Assembly: GCA_026401035.1 (NCBI GenBank)
Contig: JAPLNR010000006.1
Location: forward strand, 1 to 49,803
DNA from: Planctomycetia bacterium
Lineage (GTDB): Bacteria; Planctomycetota; Planctomycetia; Pirellulales; UBA1268
Direction: 5' to 3'
DNA length: 49,803 nucleotides
Part shown: piece after piece, positions 8,615 through 16,413 of the stretch
Position numbering within the stretch: the first letter of the stretch is position 1
Layout of the letters: every line of letters starts with the position of its first letter
Position numbers and translations under genes: made by a program
Notes under the pieces: model-generated
The model's database searches: none
What the model was told of the DNA's origin: nothing
What the model saw: only the letters and a program-made list of their open reading frames with translations

Positions 8615-11377
8615 TCACTTGGTGTGAAACTCTTTGCTCGCGACGAGCGCGTGAATGAACTCGCGCATGGCGAAGTCCTTGTCTTTCGCCCGGGAGATCA
8701 TCTCGTCCGCGAGCATGTAGTCGGCTAAGCCGGCGGGGCGGCCGAGAGCGTATTCGATCAACTCCATGCTGAAACCCCGCGCGAAGGCGTCGGCCCGCGA
8801 GGTGATGATGTCACGCAGCTCGAAGTAGTCGTTGAAGGCGGGCCCTCGATGGATCTGCCCGGCGGCATCGATCTCCCAGGTTTTGCTCGCTCCTTTGACC
8901 GGCTTGCCCGTCTCGTCCATGACCTGATAGGTGTCTTCGGTTCGCCATTGCCCGACGGCGTCGAAGTTCTCCAGGCCGAAGCCCAAGGGGTCGATTTTCC
9001 GATGGCAGTTCGCGCACTGGGCATCCTGCTGATGCGCGGTGAGGCGTTCGCGAGTCGTCAGCACCTGCCCGGCGAGTCGCGTGATCTGCGGGATGTTGGC
9101 CGGGGCCGGCGGCGGCGGGTCGTTGAGGAGATTGCGCAGCACCCAGGCGCCCCGCTCGACGGGGCTGGTGTGCTCACCGTTGCCGCCCATGGCCATCACG
9201 GCGGCCATGCCGAGTAAACCGCCGCGGACGGAGTCCTTTGGCAGTGACACTTTCTGAAAGGCGTCGACCTGAAAGGCGTCGCCCTCCACGCCGGCGATGC
9301 CGTAATAATCCGCGAGCAGCGGACTGATGATCGCGTAGTCGGGCTGCAAAAGGTCTCGTACGGTCGCGTTTTCATGGAGAATGTGCTCGAAGGTGGCGAA
9401 GATTTCCTCCCGCGCGGCGAGCTTGGTGCTGTTGTCGAACCGCGGGAACAACTCGCGATTGAACTCGAAGAAATCCAGCCGGTCGAGATCGAGCCACTGG
9501 TGCACAAAGGGCCGCGTGAAGCCCTGGCTACGCGGGCTGTCGAGCAGTCGCGTCGTCTGCTCGGCCAGCACCTCCGGCTTCATCAATTCCCCGCGGGCGG
9601 CGAGGTCGCGGAGCGTTGCGTCCGGCGGCCCACCCCAGAGGAAATACGAAAGCCGAGTGGCGAACTCCGCCGGGCTCAGCGGCCTGCGTTCGTGATCCTG
9701 GACCGGCTCCGCCAGATACAGAAACTGCGGCGACGCCAACGCTACCGAGAGCGCCCGCTTGAGCGCTGCGGAGTGCTTGTCGCCCGCCTCGCGGCGCGTG
9801 TCGTAGAGGCGAGTGAGCGCGTCGAGATAGGCCGAGTCGGGCTTCGCACCACGAAACGCCTCGACACAGAAGCGCTCGAGCGCCCCGCGCACGTCCGCGG
9901 ACGCAGGCGCCGCCTTGTCATCGAGCGGAATCCCCAACGCGGCGATGCCGGGAGCCTCGCCCTTGCGTGAGTCTGGGAGCCGCTCCAGCTCGATCCAGTC
10001 GACCCAGATCGCGAACTCGGGCCCGATACCGTTTTTCGCTTTGGCTGCGCCAAACTTCGCCTTCGCCTGCGTGTAGTGATCGCGGATGCCCTTCTCGCGG
10101 ATGAAGAAAGTGCGGTTGTCGCGCTCGGCGTGGCGCCGCGTCAGGGTGATCGGAATCTCGATGATCTGCGGGTTGTCCATGGTGCCGGTGACGCGATGCG
10201 TGCTGAGAAACGGACTCTCCGAGTGCTTCGGAGCGACACCGAACTCGATGAACTTCCGCTCCGGCGTCGCCTTGTCGGTTGCGGCAAGTCGCACACGAAA
10301 CATGTAGTCGCCCGGGATCGTCTTCCACGCAAAGGGCACAAAGAGCGTGATGTGGTCATGCGAGAGCATCTCGGTACCACCACCGATGGTGAGATAGGCG
10401 CCCCTGTCCAAATCTGGCATGTCCAGATACGCCTCGCGATACGCCCGCATGTACCCTTTGGCGGCCGGAGTGCCAAAACTGAGGTGGTAGTGTGCCAGGT
10501 CAGCCGAGTTCTGCTTGGTGACGAACCCAAAGTCTTCCGGCGCAGGAGCACCTGGGATCTTCCGCCACTCGCGGCAGACCGCCTCGTCGTTCTTCGCGTC
10601 TTTCCGCAGTTCCGCCACAACGTCAGTATTTTCCGGCTTGGCCATGGCCGCCTCCACCGCCGCCACCCAGTTTCTGGCACGCTCCAACGCGTCGAGTTCT
10701 TCTTGATATTTTTTTCGTACCTGGCCCGAAGCCTCCTCGGCCTCGACGCGGATCTTTTGCTCCAGGCCCATCGCCGCCTGCCACTCGAAGGCCTCGTCCA
10801 GCGCCGTGCGACCGAGTGCGAGGTATTGCTCAACCTGGCTCTCGGACATGAAGAGATTGGCACCGACCGTGTCGAAGTCCCCGCTGCTCGTGTCGGCGGG
10901 GAGTTCCGCGACATTGATCTCGACGCCGAGCAGTGCCCGAAGGGTGTTCGAGTATTCCCGACGATTGAGCCGCCGAATGACGCCCCTGCCGCCGGCATCC
11001 GCCAGGCTTTTTCGGGCCGCCACCATGGCGGTTGACAAGGCATCGAGAAAGTCGGTCTTGGCGGCAGGGTCGGGCTGGGGCTCGGATTCCGGCGGCATCT
11101 CACCGGCGTTGAGCACGTTGAGCACCTTCTGCCACCGCTCGGCCGTCTCGATGTCGGCAATCGAAAGTGGCAGGTCATCGAGCCGGACGCTGCCTTCCTG
11201 CGTCTCGGCATCGTGGCAGGCGAAGCAGTGCTGCTCGAGCAGCAGGCGATGGCTGGCGGGCATCTCGGCGCGCGGAACGTTCACCGCCGAGGCGGACTGC
11301 GTCAGGAGTGCGACCACCGTCGCACTCCAGGCAAGCTGGCTTAGGCCGCCTTTGGCGGGGAGAATCCCTGGCATCAT
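8615..11377 (-). CDS. PSCyt1/DUF1587-1592-1588-1585 multidomain secreted protein
   Basis: About 920 residues. After a signal peptide there is a class I haem motif CFACH (residues 51-55) of the PSCyt1 type. DUF1587 follows (RLNRREYSNTLRALLG), a jelly-roll-like middle, then DUF1595/DUF1592 (LSPAEFATRLSYFLWGGPPD), DUF1588 (RGGLLGMAAVMAM... LTTRERLTAHQQDAQCANCH, a second CxxCH) and DUF1585 at the end (FAMREFIHALVASKEF). I start at the ATG pair at 11377/11374, which gives a normal signal peptide and begins 8 bases after the anti-sigma stop. Members are thought to be periplasmic or membrane-linked haem proteins, possibly oxidoreductases in polysaccharide metabolism; no substrate is known. Confidence 0.93.
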   Translation of the reverse strand: MMPGILPAKGGLSQLAWSATVVALLTQSASAVNVPRAEMPASHRLLLEQHCFACHDAETQEGSVRLDDLPLSIADIETAERWQKVLNVLNAGEMPPESEPQPDPAAKTDFLDALSTAMVAARKSLADAGGRGVIRRLNRREYSNTLRALLGVEINVAELPADTSSGDFDTVGANLFMSESQVEQYLALGRTALDEAFEWQAAMGLEQKIRVEAEEASGQVRKKYQEELDALERARNWVAAVEAAMAKPENTDVVAELRKDAKNDEAVCREWRKIPGAPAPEDFGFVTKQNSADLAHYHLSFGTPAAKGYMRAYREAYLDMPDLDRGAYLTIGGGTEMLSHDHITLFVPFAWKTIPGDYMFRVRLAATDKATPERKFIEFGVAPKHSESPFLSTHRVTGTMDNPQIIEIPITLTRRHAERDNRTFFIREKGIRDHYTQAKAKFGAAKAKNGIGPEFAIWVDWIELERLPDSRKGEAPGIAALGIPLDDKAAPASADVRGALERFCVEAFRGAKPDSAYLDALTRLYDTRREAGDKHSAALKRALSVALASPQFLYLAEPVQDHERRPLSPAEFATRLSYFLWGGPPDATLRDLAARGELMKPEVLAEQTTRLLDSPRSQGFTRPFVHQWLDLDRLDFFEFNRELFPRFDNSTKLAAREEIFATFEHILHENATVRDLLQPDYAIISPLLADYYGIAGVEGDAFQVDAFQKVSLPKDSVRGGLLGMAAVMAMGGNGEHTSPVERGAWVLRNLLNDPPPPAPANIPQITRLAGQVLTTRERLTAHQQDAQCANCHRKIDPLGFGLENFDAVGQWRTEDTYQVMDETGKPVKGASKTWEIDAAGQIHRGPAFNDYFELRDIITSRADAFARGFSMELIEYALGRPAGLADYMLADEMISRAKDKDFAMREFIHALVASKEFHTK

Positions 11378-11385
11378 CGAATGAC

Positions 11386-12372
11386 CTACTTGAGCGACAC
11401 GACCACATCGTCGAGGTAATGCCCTGGAAACGTTGCCCGCCACTGCGACTCCGGCCCATGGGTCGCACCGATGTGAATCAGCAGAAAGTCTGCGTCGAAC
11501 GGCAGGTGGAGCTCGCAATCGATCGGCAGCCACGCTGCCGGATCGCGGTCAAAGCAAGCCCGCCGCCGATGCGTCATCGCAAGCGACTCGCGAGGCAGAT
11601 CACTGTCGGGAATCTCGTCAAGACGGTCAAACGTGGCCTCATCAAAGGCATACATGCAGATTGATCCTGAGTATTTTTCTTCCGGCGGATACTCCGCCGC
11701 ATTGCAACGCGCCGTCGCCCTCGCGACCACGCCGCCGCCCCCTACCAGATCGCGGTAGGGCCGCAGGTCGATGACGCGATACACATCGGAGATGTAGCCG
11801 TTCCGCTCCGGCTTGCCCGGGTAGTCGGCCCGCAGCAGCCGCAGCATCCGCTGCCCTTCGGCCGGTGTGACGCCCTGATCCGCCGACACCACTTGGCACA
11901 CGTCTCCGCTCCAGCCACCCAGCTGGCCGACGAGACCGCGGCACTCCGGAGCGGGCCCTGATTCAAACCCGTCGGCAAAGATCGCCAGCGGCCGCGACAG
12001 CATTGGCACGACATAACCGAAGGCCAGCCCTGCTCCGCCGAGGCCCACGAGCAGGCCGACCGCCGCTGCAGCAAACGGCACGCGGAACGACGTCGGCTGC
12101 ACCGACTGTGTGGTCTCCGCTGGGCCGGGATCATCGCCACCACGGCCAGCCGGCTCTTGCCAGAGAGACTCGTCGATGGCCAGGCAGGCATGCAGATCGG
12201 CCAGGGAGAGATAGCGATCACGGGCCGCCGGGTCTGATACCAGCGATTCCTCGAGTCGGGCCAGCTCGTCATCGGTGGCTCGGCCGTCGAGGCAGGCGTG
12301 AATCAGGGCGTCGAGGTCGGAAGCGTTCATGGCGGGAATCCCAGCTGAAGAAACGTTGTGCATGATGGTCAT
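11386..12372 (-). CDS. Membrane anti-sigma-like protein with extracytoplasmic beta-rich domain
   Basis: 328 residues. The cytoplasmic part (residues 16-75, LDALIHACLDGRATDDELAR, then LVSDPAARDRYLSLADLHACL) is the N-terminal module typical of planctomycete anti-sigma/FecR-like proteins. One membrane helix spans about 99-124. The rest, about 200 residues outside the membrane, opens FADGFESG and contains GWSGDVCQVVSADQGVTPAE, YISDVYRVIDLRPYRD and a final HYLDDVVVSLK. That layout resembles jelly-roll or carbohydrate-binding domains. It overlaps the ECF sigma gene by ATGA (12369-12372), a strong sign of a sigma/anti-sigma pair. Ligand sensing is inference. Confidence 0.8.
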   Translation of the reverse strand: MTIMHNVSSAGIPAMNASDLDALIHACLDGRATDDELARLEESLVSDPAARDRYLSLADLHACLAIDESLWQEPAGRGGDDPGPAETTQSVQPTSFRVPFAAAAVGLLVGLGGAGLAFGYVVPMLSRPLAIFADGFESGPAPECRGLVGQLGGWSGDVCQVVSADQGVTPAEGQRMLRLLRADYPGKPERNGYISDVYRVIDLRPYRDLVGGGGVVARATARCNAAEYPPEEKYSGSICMYAFDEATFDRLDEIPDSDLPRESLAMTHRRRACFDRDPAAWLPIDCELHLPFDADFLLIHIGATHGPESQWRATFPGHYLDDVVVSLK

Positions 12373-12902
12373 GAGCGAGAGCCGGCGGCCGACAGCCGTT
12401 CCTTGCGGCCGATGCAGGCCTCGAGGACGTGCCGGATCCGCTGCAGCGATTTGTAGACCGCCTCGACGGTGCGGCTGAGCCGCTCGGCAATGGCCGGCAC
12501 GGTCTCATCGTCGAAGTAGTAGCCGCGGACAAGGCTTTGCTGGTCGGCCGGCAACTGGTCGAGGCACTCGCGAAGGTGCTCCCGCCGCGCGTCGAGCTGC
12601 GGCGCGATCTCGATTCGCCGGGCCTCGAGCATTGTCACGAGATCCTCACGGATAAACCGCTTCCGCCGCCCCTCGGCGCGGAGGAACATCCGGGCCTGGT
12701 TGAGGGCAAACCGGCTAGCCCAGGGGATGAACGGCCGCTCGGGGTCGTATTGGTCGATCGCCTTCCAAAGGGACAGCGCCGTCTCCTGGAGGATGTCGCG
12801 GGCGTCGGCCACGTTGGGCACGATCGCCATCACGTAACGGAGGATCTCCCGCTCCGACTGGAGAAACAACCGCATGAACTGCTCATGCGAGAGGGGAGAC
12901 AT
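12369..12902 (-). CDS. ECF RNA polymerase sigma factor (Rhodopirellula/Verrucomicrobium type)
   Basis: 177 residues. Sigma region 2 lies at about 10-78 (FMRLFLQSEREILRYVMAIV, DILQETALSLWKAIDQYDP, PFIPWASRFALNQARMFLR) and region 4 at about 108-162 (LDQLPADQQSLVRGYYFDDE, AERLSRTVEAVYKSLQRIR). Order and size fit ECF sigma factors; the FIPWA segment is characteristic of the planctomycete/Verrucomicrobia group. The ATG at 12902 has AGGA upstream; the frame is open further up but without a family match. It is followed by an anti-sigma-like gene with ATGA overlap and preceded 33 bases upstream by promoter motif copy (i). This suggests it transcribes its own operon. Confidence 0.94.
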   Translation of the reverse strand: MSPLSHEQFMRLFLQSEREILRYVMAIVPNVADARDILQETALSLWKAIDQYDPERPFIPWASRFALNQARMFLRAEGRRKRFIREDLVTMLEARRIEIAPQLDARREHLRECLDQLPADQQSLVRGYYFDDETVPAIAERLSRTVEAVYKSLQRIRHVLEACIGRKERLSAAGSRS

Positions 12903-12934
12903 GCGGTTTTTTTCCTGGAAAGCGGTCACGAAGA

Positions 12935-12964
12935 TACTATGCCGTCGATCGGTCGGATTGGACG
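12935..12964 (-). promoter_or_regulatory. Shared promoter motif, copy (i): upstream of the ECF sigma operon
   Basis: On the minus strand: C-GTCCAATCCG-N9-CGGCATAGT-A, ending 33 bases before the sigma start codon. The same two blocks with the same 9-base gap occur at 18051, 20703 and 24697, each upstream of a gene reading away from it. The layout (two blocks, fixed spacing, 25-90 bases before the start) is that of a promoter's -35 and -10 regions. It does not match the standard sigma-70 -35 element, so an alternative sigma factor is likely. It lies in the gap after the fused sulfatase's stop codon (13003). Confidence 0.75.
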
Positions 12965-13002
12965 TTTCTCCCGAGAATGACCGCATTCCGACCGTATTTG
13001 GG

Positions 13003-16000
13003 CTACCTTCCCGTGGTCTCGCCTGGGCGTGACGGAGCAGGCCGACCCGGCTGCGCTGGCGGCCGCGGATGCCGCACGACTTTGACGTCGTTTTGCTGCG
13101 GCGGGCCCGGCCGGCTGCGGCCCGTCGTGATGAGCCGCTCGAGGAGCGCCTGCATCTCGGCGACCCGCCCGGGCTGCTCGCCGGCGAGGTTCTTTTGCTC
13201 GCCGAGGTCGGAGGCGAGGTCGTAGAGCTGCACGTTCTGCGTCGGGTCGTCTCCTCCCGTCCAGCCCCCGGACCCGGGGGCGGCGATGTACTTCCAGGAG
13301 CCGAGCCGTACGCCGGGCACACCCCGCATCGAGCAGCTCACGGCGTGCTCGCGGACGGGCGTCGTGCTCCCCTTCAGGAGCGGCACGAGGCTGAAGCTGT
13401 CTTCGCCGGCATCGTCGGGGAGCGTCGTGCCGAGGATCTCGGCGCAGGTCGCCATGAGATCGGCCTGGTGCACGAGCTGGTCGCAGACGCTTCCGGGCTT
13501 CACGACGCCGGGCCAGCGGGCGATGAACGCGACGCGATGACCTCCCTCCCAGGCGTCCGACTTGTAGCCCCGCAGCGGGCCGCTCGGGTAGTGGCCGCGG
13601 GCCTCGAGTTTCTTGGCCCCGACGTAGGGGGCGAAGCCGTTGTCGCTGGTGAATACAACGAGCGTGTCGTCGGCGACGCCGGCGGCATCGAGGGCCGCGA
13701 GCACGTCACCAACGACCGCGTCGGTCTCCATGATGAGATCGGCGCAGGCGTTGTCGAGGCCGCTCTTGCCCCGCCACGGCTCGTTCACCGCCAGGGGCGT
13801 GTGCGGCGAGGTGAGCGGCATGTAGAGGAGGAACGGCTGCTTCGCGCGACCGCGGTCGGCGATGAACTCGACCGCCCGGTCGCGGAGCGACGGCAGGACG
13901 GCCTCCAGCTTCCAGTCGGGCAGCGCCGGCCCCTGGACGCTCGCGCGTTGATCCTGCAAGTCGGCCGCGGGCAGAAACTCCGAGGGGATGCCCACCGTGC
14001 GATCGTCGGCGATGAAGCAGTACGGAGGCCAGTTGGGCACGTCGGTGCCGAAGTAGACATCGAAGCCTCGGGTCGTCGGCCCGCCGGCGATCGGTCGTGA
14101 AAAGATCCGTTGCCAGGCGGCCCGCTGCTCGGCCGTGGCGGTCGGGCCGGCGGCATCGGCGGCAACTCCCTTCGGCTGCGCGACGGCCCGGACCCACCGG
14201 CTCTCAGCGGGCGTGAGCGACCAGTCCCAGCCGAGATGCCACTTGCCGATGCAGGCCGTGCGGTAGCCGTGCTGGCGGGCGAGCGTGCCGAGCGTGACGC
14301 GGTCCGCAGCAATGAGGGGATTTCCCCACATGCCGACGATGCCGCTCTGGAGCGGCGTCCGCCAGTGGTAGCGGCCGGTGAGGAGCGCGTAGCGGGAGGG
14401 CGAGCAGACACCCGAGGAGGAGTGGGCGTCGGTGAACCGCATCCCCTGCGCGGCGAGCCGGTCGAGGTGCGGCGTGGGGATCTTGCCGCGGTCGGGGTTG
14501 TAACAGTGGACGTCGCCATAGCCGAGGTCGTCGGCGTAGATCACGACGATGTTCGGAGTCGCGGCCCCCGCAGACGGGGCGTGCAGCCCCGCCGCGACCG
14601 GGAGGAGCGGCCCTGCCATTGGCGGCGTTTCGTACACGGCTCCGCCGTCGACGACCCGCGGATCGCCCGTGCGGACGAGCTCGTCCATGAGCCGCCGCTC
14701 GAGGTCGGAGGCGACGGCGGCGTAGGCGGGATCGGCAGCGACGTTCGTCGTCTCGTTGGGATCCCGCACGAGGTCGTAGAGTTCGACCCGCGGCCGCCGT
14801 CCGAACACCCAGTCGAAGTGGGCCGCCCAGCGGGGATCCTTGTGCACCCCCACGAGCCAGGCCTTCGTGGGGCTGGCATCGACGTCGGGCAGGGTCACGA
14901 ACGTGTCGCGCTCGAGCTCGTCGGCGGTCGGGTCGGCGCCGCCGTCGAGGCGATAGGGATCACCGAGTGGCCAGCGCTCGGGGTGGAAGTTGACGATGAG
15001 CGCGTGCGTCGGCGTGCGGATGGCCCGCTGGGGATAGGGGCTAAAGTCGGCCCGGGCGGCGGCAACGTGCCGTTCGCGGCCCGTGAATACCTGCGTGCGT
15101 TCCGGATCGACGCGGCCGGTGGCCTCCGACCGCAGCACCGGCCACAGGCTGCGGCCGGTCATCACGCCGGGCACGGGCACCCCGGCGGCTTCAAGGAAGG
15201 TCGGCGCCAGGTCGGTGAGGCTCGTCATGTCGTCGACGACGCGGCCCCCCGTCACGCCCGGCCCCGTGATCGAGAGGCAGACGCCCGTGCCGAAGCCGTA
15301 GAGATTGCACTTGCCGTGCGGGAAGCCGGGGGGCCCGTGGTCGCCGCTGATGGCGACGAGCGTGTCGTCGCGGGCACCGGCGGCGTCGAGCTCGGCGAGG
15401 ATCACGCCGATCGCCGCGTCCCAGGCAGCGATCTCGCCGAGGTAGTCGGCGAAGTCCTCACGGATCTCCGGCACGTCGGGGAGCGGGGCGGGCAGCCGGC
15501 CCGCGAGCGAGTCGGGGTCGATGCCCCAGAGCGCCTTGCCGCTGCCCTTCGTCCACGGGCGGTGGACGTTCGTGGGGCCGAACCAGAAACAGAAGGGCTG
15601 CCCGGGGCGGCGGGCCTCGAGGAACGAGCGGAAATTGGCCCGCACCTCGTCGAGCAGCTCGGCCTTGGCCTCCTCGACGCTGCGGCCCTCCGCCACGAGC
15701 TTCGTGGCGTTCTGCGAGAACTGGTTGATCCGCCCGCCATGGCGGCCGAACGCGTGCCGGGCCTTGAAGGGGGCGTTGCCGGGCGTGCCGGGCCCCCAGA
15801 CCTTGTGCGCGTAGCCGATGTGGTAGCCGGCCTGTTCGAGGAGCGGCGGGAAGCTCGGCAGCGCCTCGTTCCAGACGGCGCCCTGAAGGATCGAGGCCGA
15901 GCCGGTCCGCCAGAAGTGCTGCCCGGTGAGCAGGGCGCTGCGGCAGGGCGTGCAGGAGGGGGCGCTCACGTGGGCGTTGCGGAAGAGCACGCCGGCGCGG

Positions 16001-16305
16001 GCGATGCGGTCGAAGTTCGGCGTGCGGGCGAACTCGTTGGGGCCGCCGGGAGGGTCGGTCTCGGCGAGGATCGAGGCATAGCGGCCCCAGTCGTCGGCGA
16101 ACAGGAAGAGGATGTTGGGGGGCCGGGATTCAGCGGCTGCCGCGGACCCGACGGCCCCAAGCACGGCCCCAAGCACGAGCCCGAGCGCGAGCCCGAGCAG
16201 GGAGGCTGCGGCAAGGCAGCGTCGTCGCACGGCGGCACGGATGGCGATCATGACAGCGGGTCTCCGGAGGGGGCCGCGGGGCCGGGAGGCGACGATGGAG
16301 TTCAT
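13003..16305 (-). CDS. Two-domain (tandem) secreted sulfatase
   Basis: 1,100 residues holding two complete sulfatase domains. Domain 1 (about 60-560) starts PPNILFLFADDWGRY and resembles heparan N-sulfatases; its formylglycine site is CTPCR (C118). Domain 2 (about 580-1075) starts TPNIVVIYADDLGYGD, with site CSPSR (C634) and later CIGKWHLG and TSDNGFAP. Single sulfatases are usually 450-600 residues, so this is a fusion. The linker PMAGPLLPVAAGLHAPSAGA looks like a leftover signal peptide of the second gene. I use the ATG at 16305 because its leader (GCAACAGGCAATC-ATG) also precedes the 24780 gene; the ATG at 16251 would give a shorter signal peptide. Substrate unknown; a sulfated glycosaminoglycan-like polymer is plausible. 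Confidence 0.92.
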   Translation of the reverse strand: MNSIVASRPRGPLRRPAVMIAIRAAVRRRCLAAASLLGLALGLVLGAVLGAVGSAAAAESRPPNILFLFADDWGRYASILAETDPPGGPNEFARTPNFDRIARAGVLFRNAHVSAPSCTPCRSALLTGQHFWRTGSASILQGAVWNEALPSFPPLLEQAGYHIGYAHKVWGPGTPGNAPFKARHAFGRHGGRINQFSQNATKLVAEGRSVEEAKAELLDEVRANFRSFLEARRPGQPFCFWFGPTNVHRPWTKGSGKALWGIDPDSLAGRLPAPLPDVPEIREDFADYLGEIAAWDAAIGVILAELDAAGARDDTLVAISGDHGPPGFPHGKCNLYGFGTGVCLSITGPGVTGGRVVDDMTSLTDLAPTFLEAAGVPVPGVMTGRSLWPVLRSEATGRVDPERTQVFTGRERHVAAARADFSPYPQRAIRTPTHALIVNFHPERWPLGDPYRLDGGADPTADELERDTFVTLPDVDASPTKAWLVGVHKDPRWAAHFDWVFGRRPRVELYDLVRDPNETTNVAADPAYAAVASDLERRLMDELVRTGDPRVVDGGAVYETPPMAGPLLPVAAGLHAPSAGAATPNIVVIYADDLGYGDVHCYNPDRGKIPTPHLDRLAAQGMRFTDAHSSSGVCSPSRYALLTGRYHWRTPLQSGIVGMWGNPLIAADRVTLGTLARQHGYRTACIGKWHLGWDWSLTPAESRWVRAVAQPKGVAADAAGPTATAEQRAAWQRIFSRPIAGGPTTRGFDVYFGTDVPNWPPYCFIADDRTVGIPSEFLPAADLQDQRASVQGPALPDWKLEAVLPSLRDRAVEFIADRGRAKQPFLLYMPLTSPHTPLAVNEPWRGKSGLDNACADLIMETDAVVGDVLAALDAAGVADDTLVVFTSDNGFAPYVGAKKLEARGHYPSGPLRGYKSDAWEGGHRVAFIARWPGVVKPGSVCDQLVHQADLMATCAEILGTTLPDDAGEDSFSLVPLLKGSTTPVREHAVSCSMRGVPGVRLGSWKYIAAPGSGGWTGGDDPTQNVQLYDLASDLGEQKNLAGEQPGRVAEMQALLERLITTGRSRPGPPQQNDVKVVRHPRPPAQPGRPAPSRPGETTGR

Positions 16306-16413
16306 GATTGCCTGTTGCTCTCTGGATGTTCGGCTTCACGTCGCAACTGCAGCCGATGGGTTGACGGACGGATCACTGTCAGAAACTCCGCCAAGAAGTG
16401 AACATTCCCTGGA
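16306..16413 (-). promoter_or_regulatory. Region upstream of the fused sulfatase; degenerate promoter-motif candidate
   Basis: 108 bases between two sulfatase genes. On the minus strand at about 16345-16372 there is TCCGTCCGTCAACCCATCGG followed by CTGCAGTT, which loosely resembles the shared motif (TCC..TCCG ... ATCGGC..AGT) but has mismatches and shifted spacing. The 18 bases around the start codon match those of the 24780 gene, which has a perfect motif. Function is uncertain. Confidence 0.3.

Noticed and set aside
14110..16401. A 763-codon open frame on the plus strand opposite the fused sulfatase
   Set aside because: It lies entirely antisense to a clear two-domain sulfatase, has arginine/glycine/valine-rich composition and no family pattern; it is a by-product of high third-position GC.
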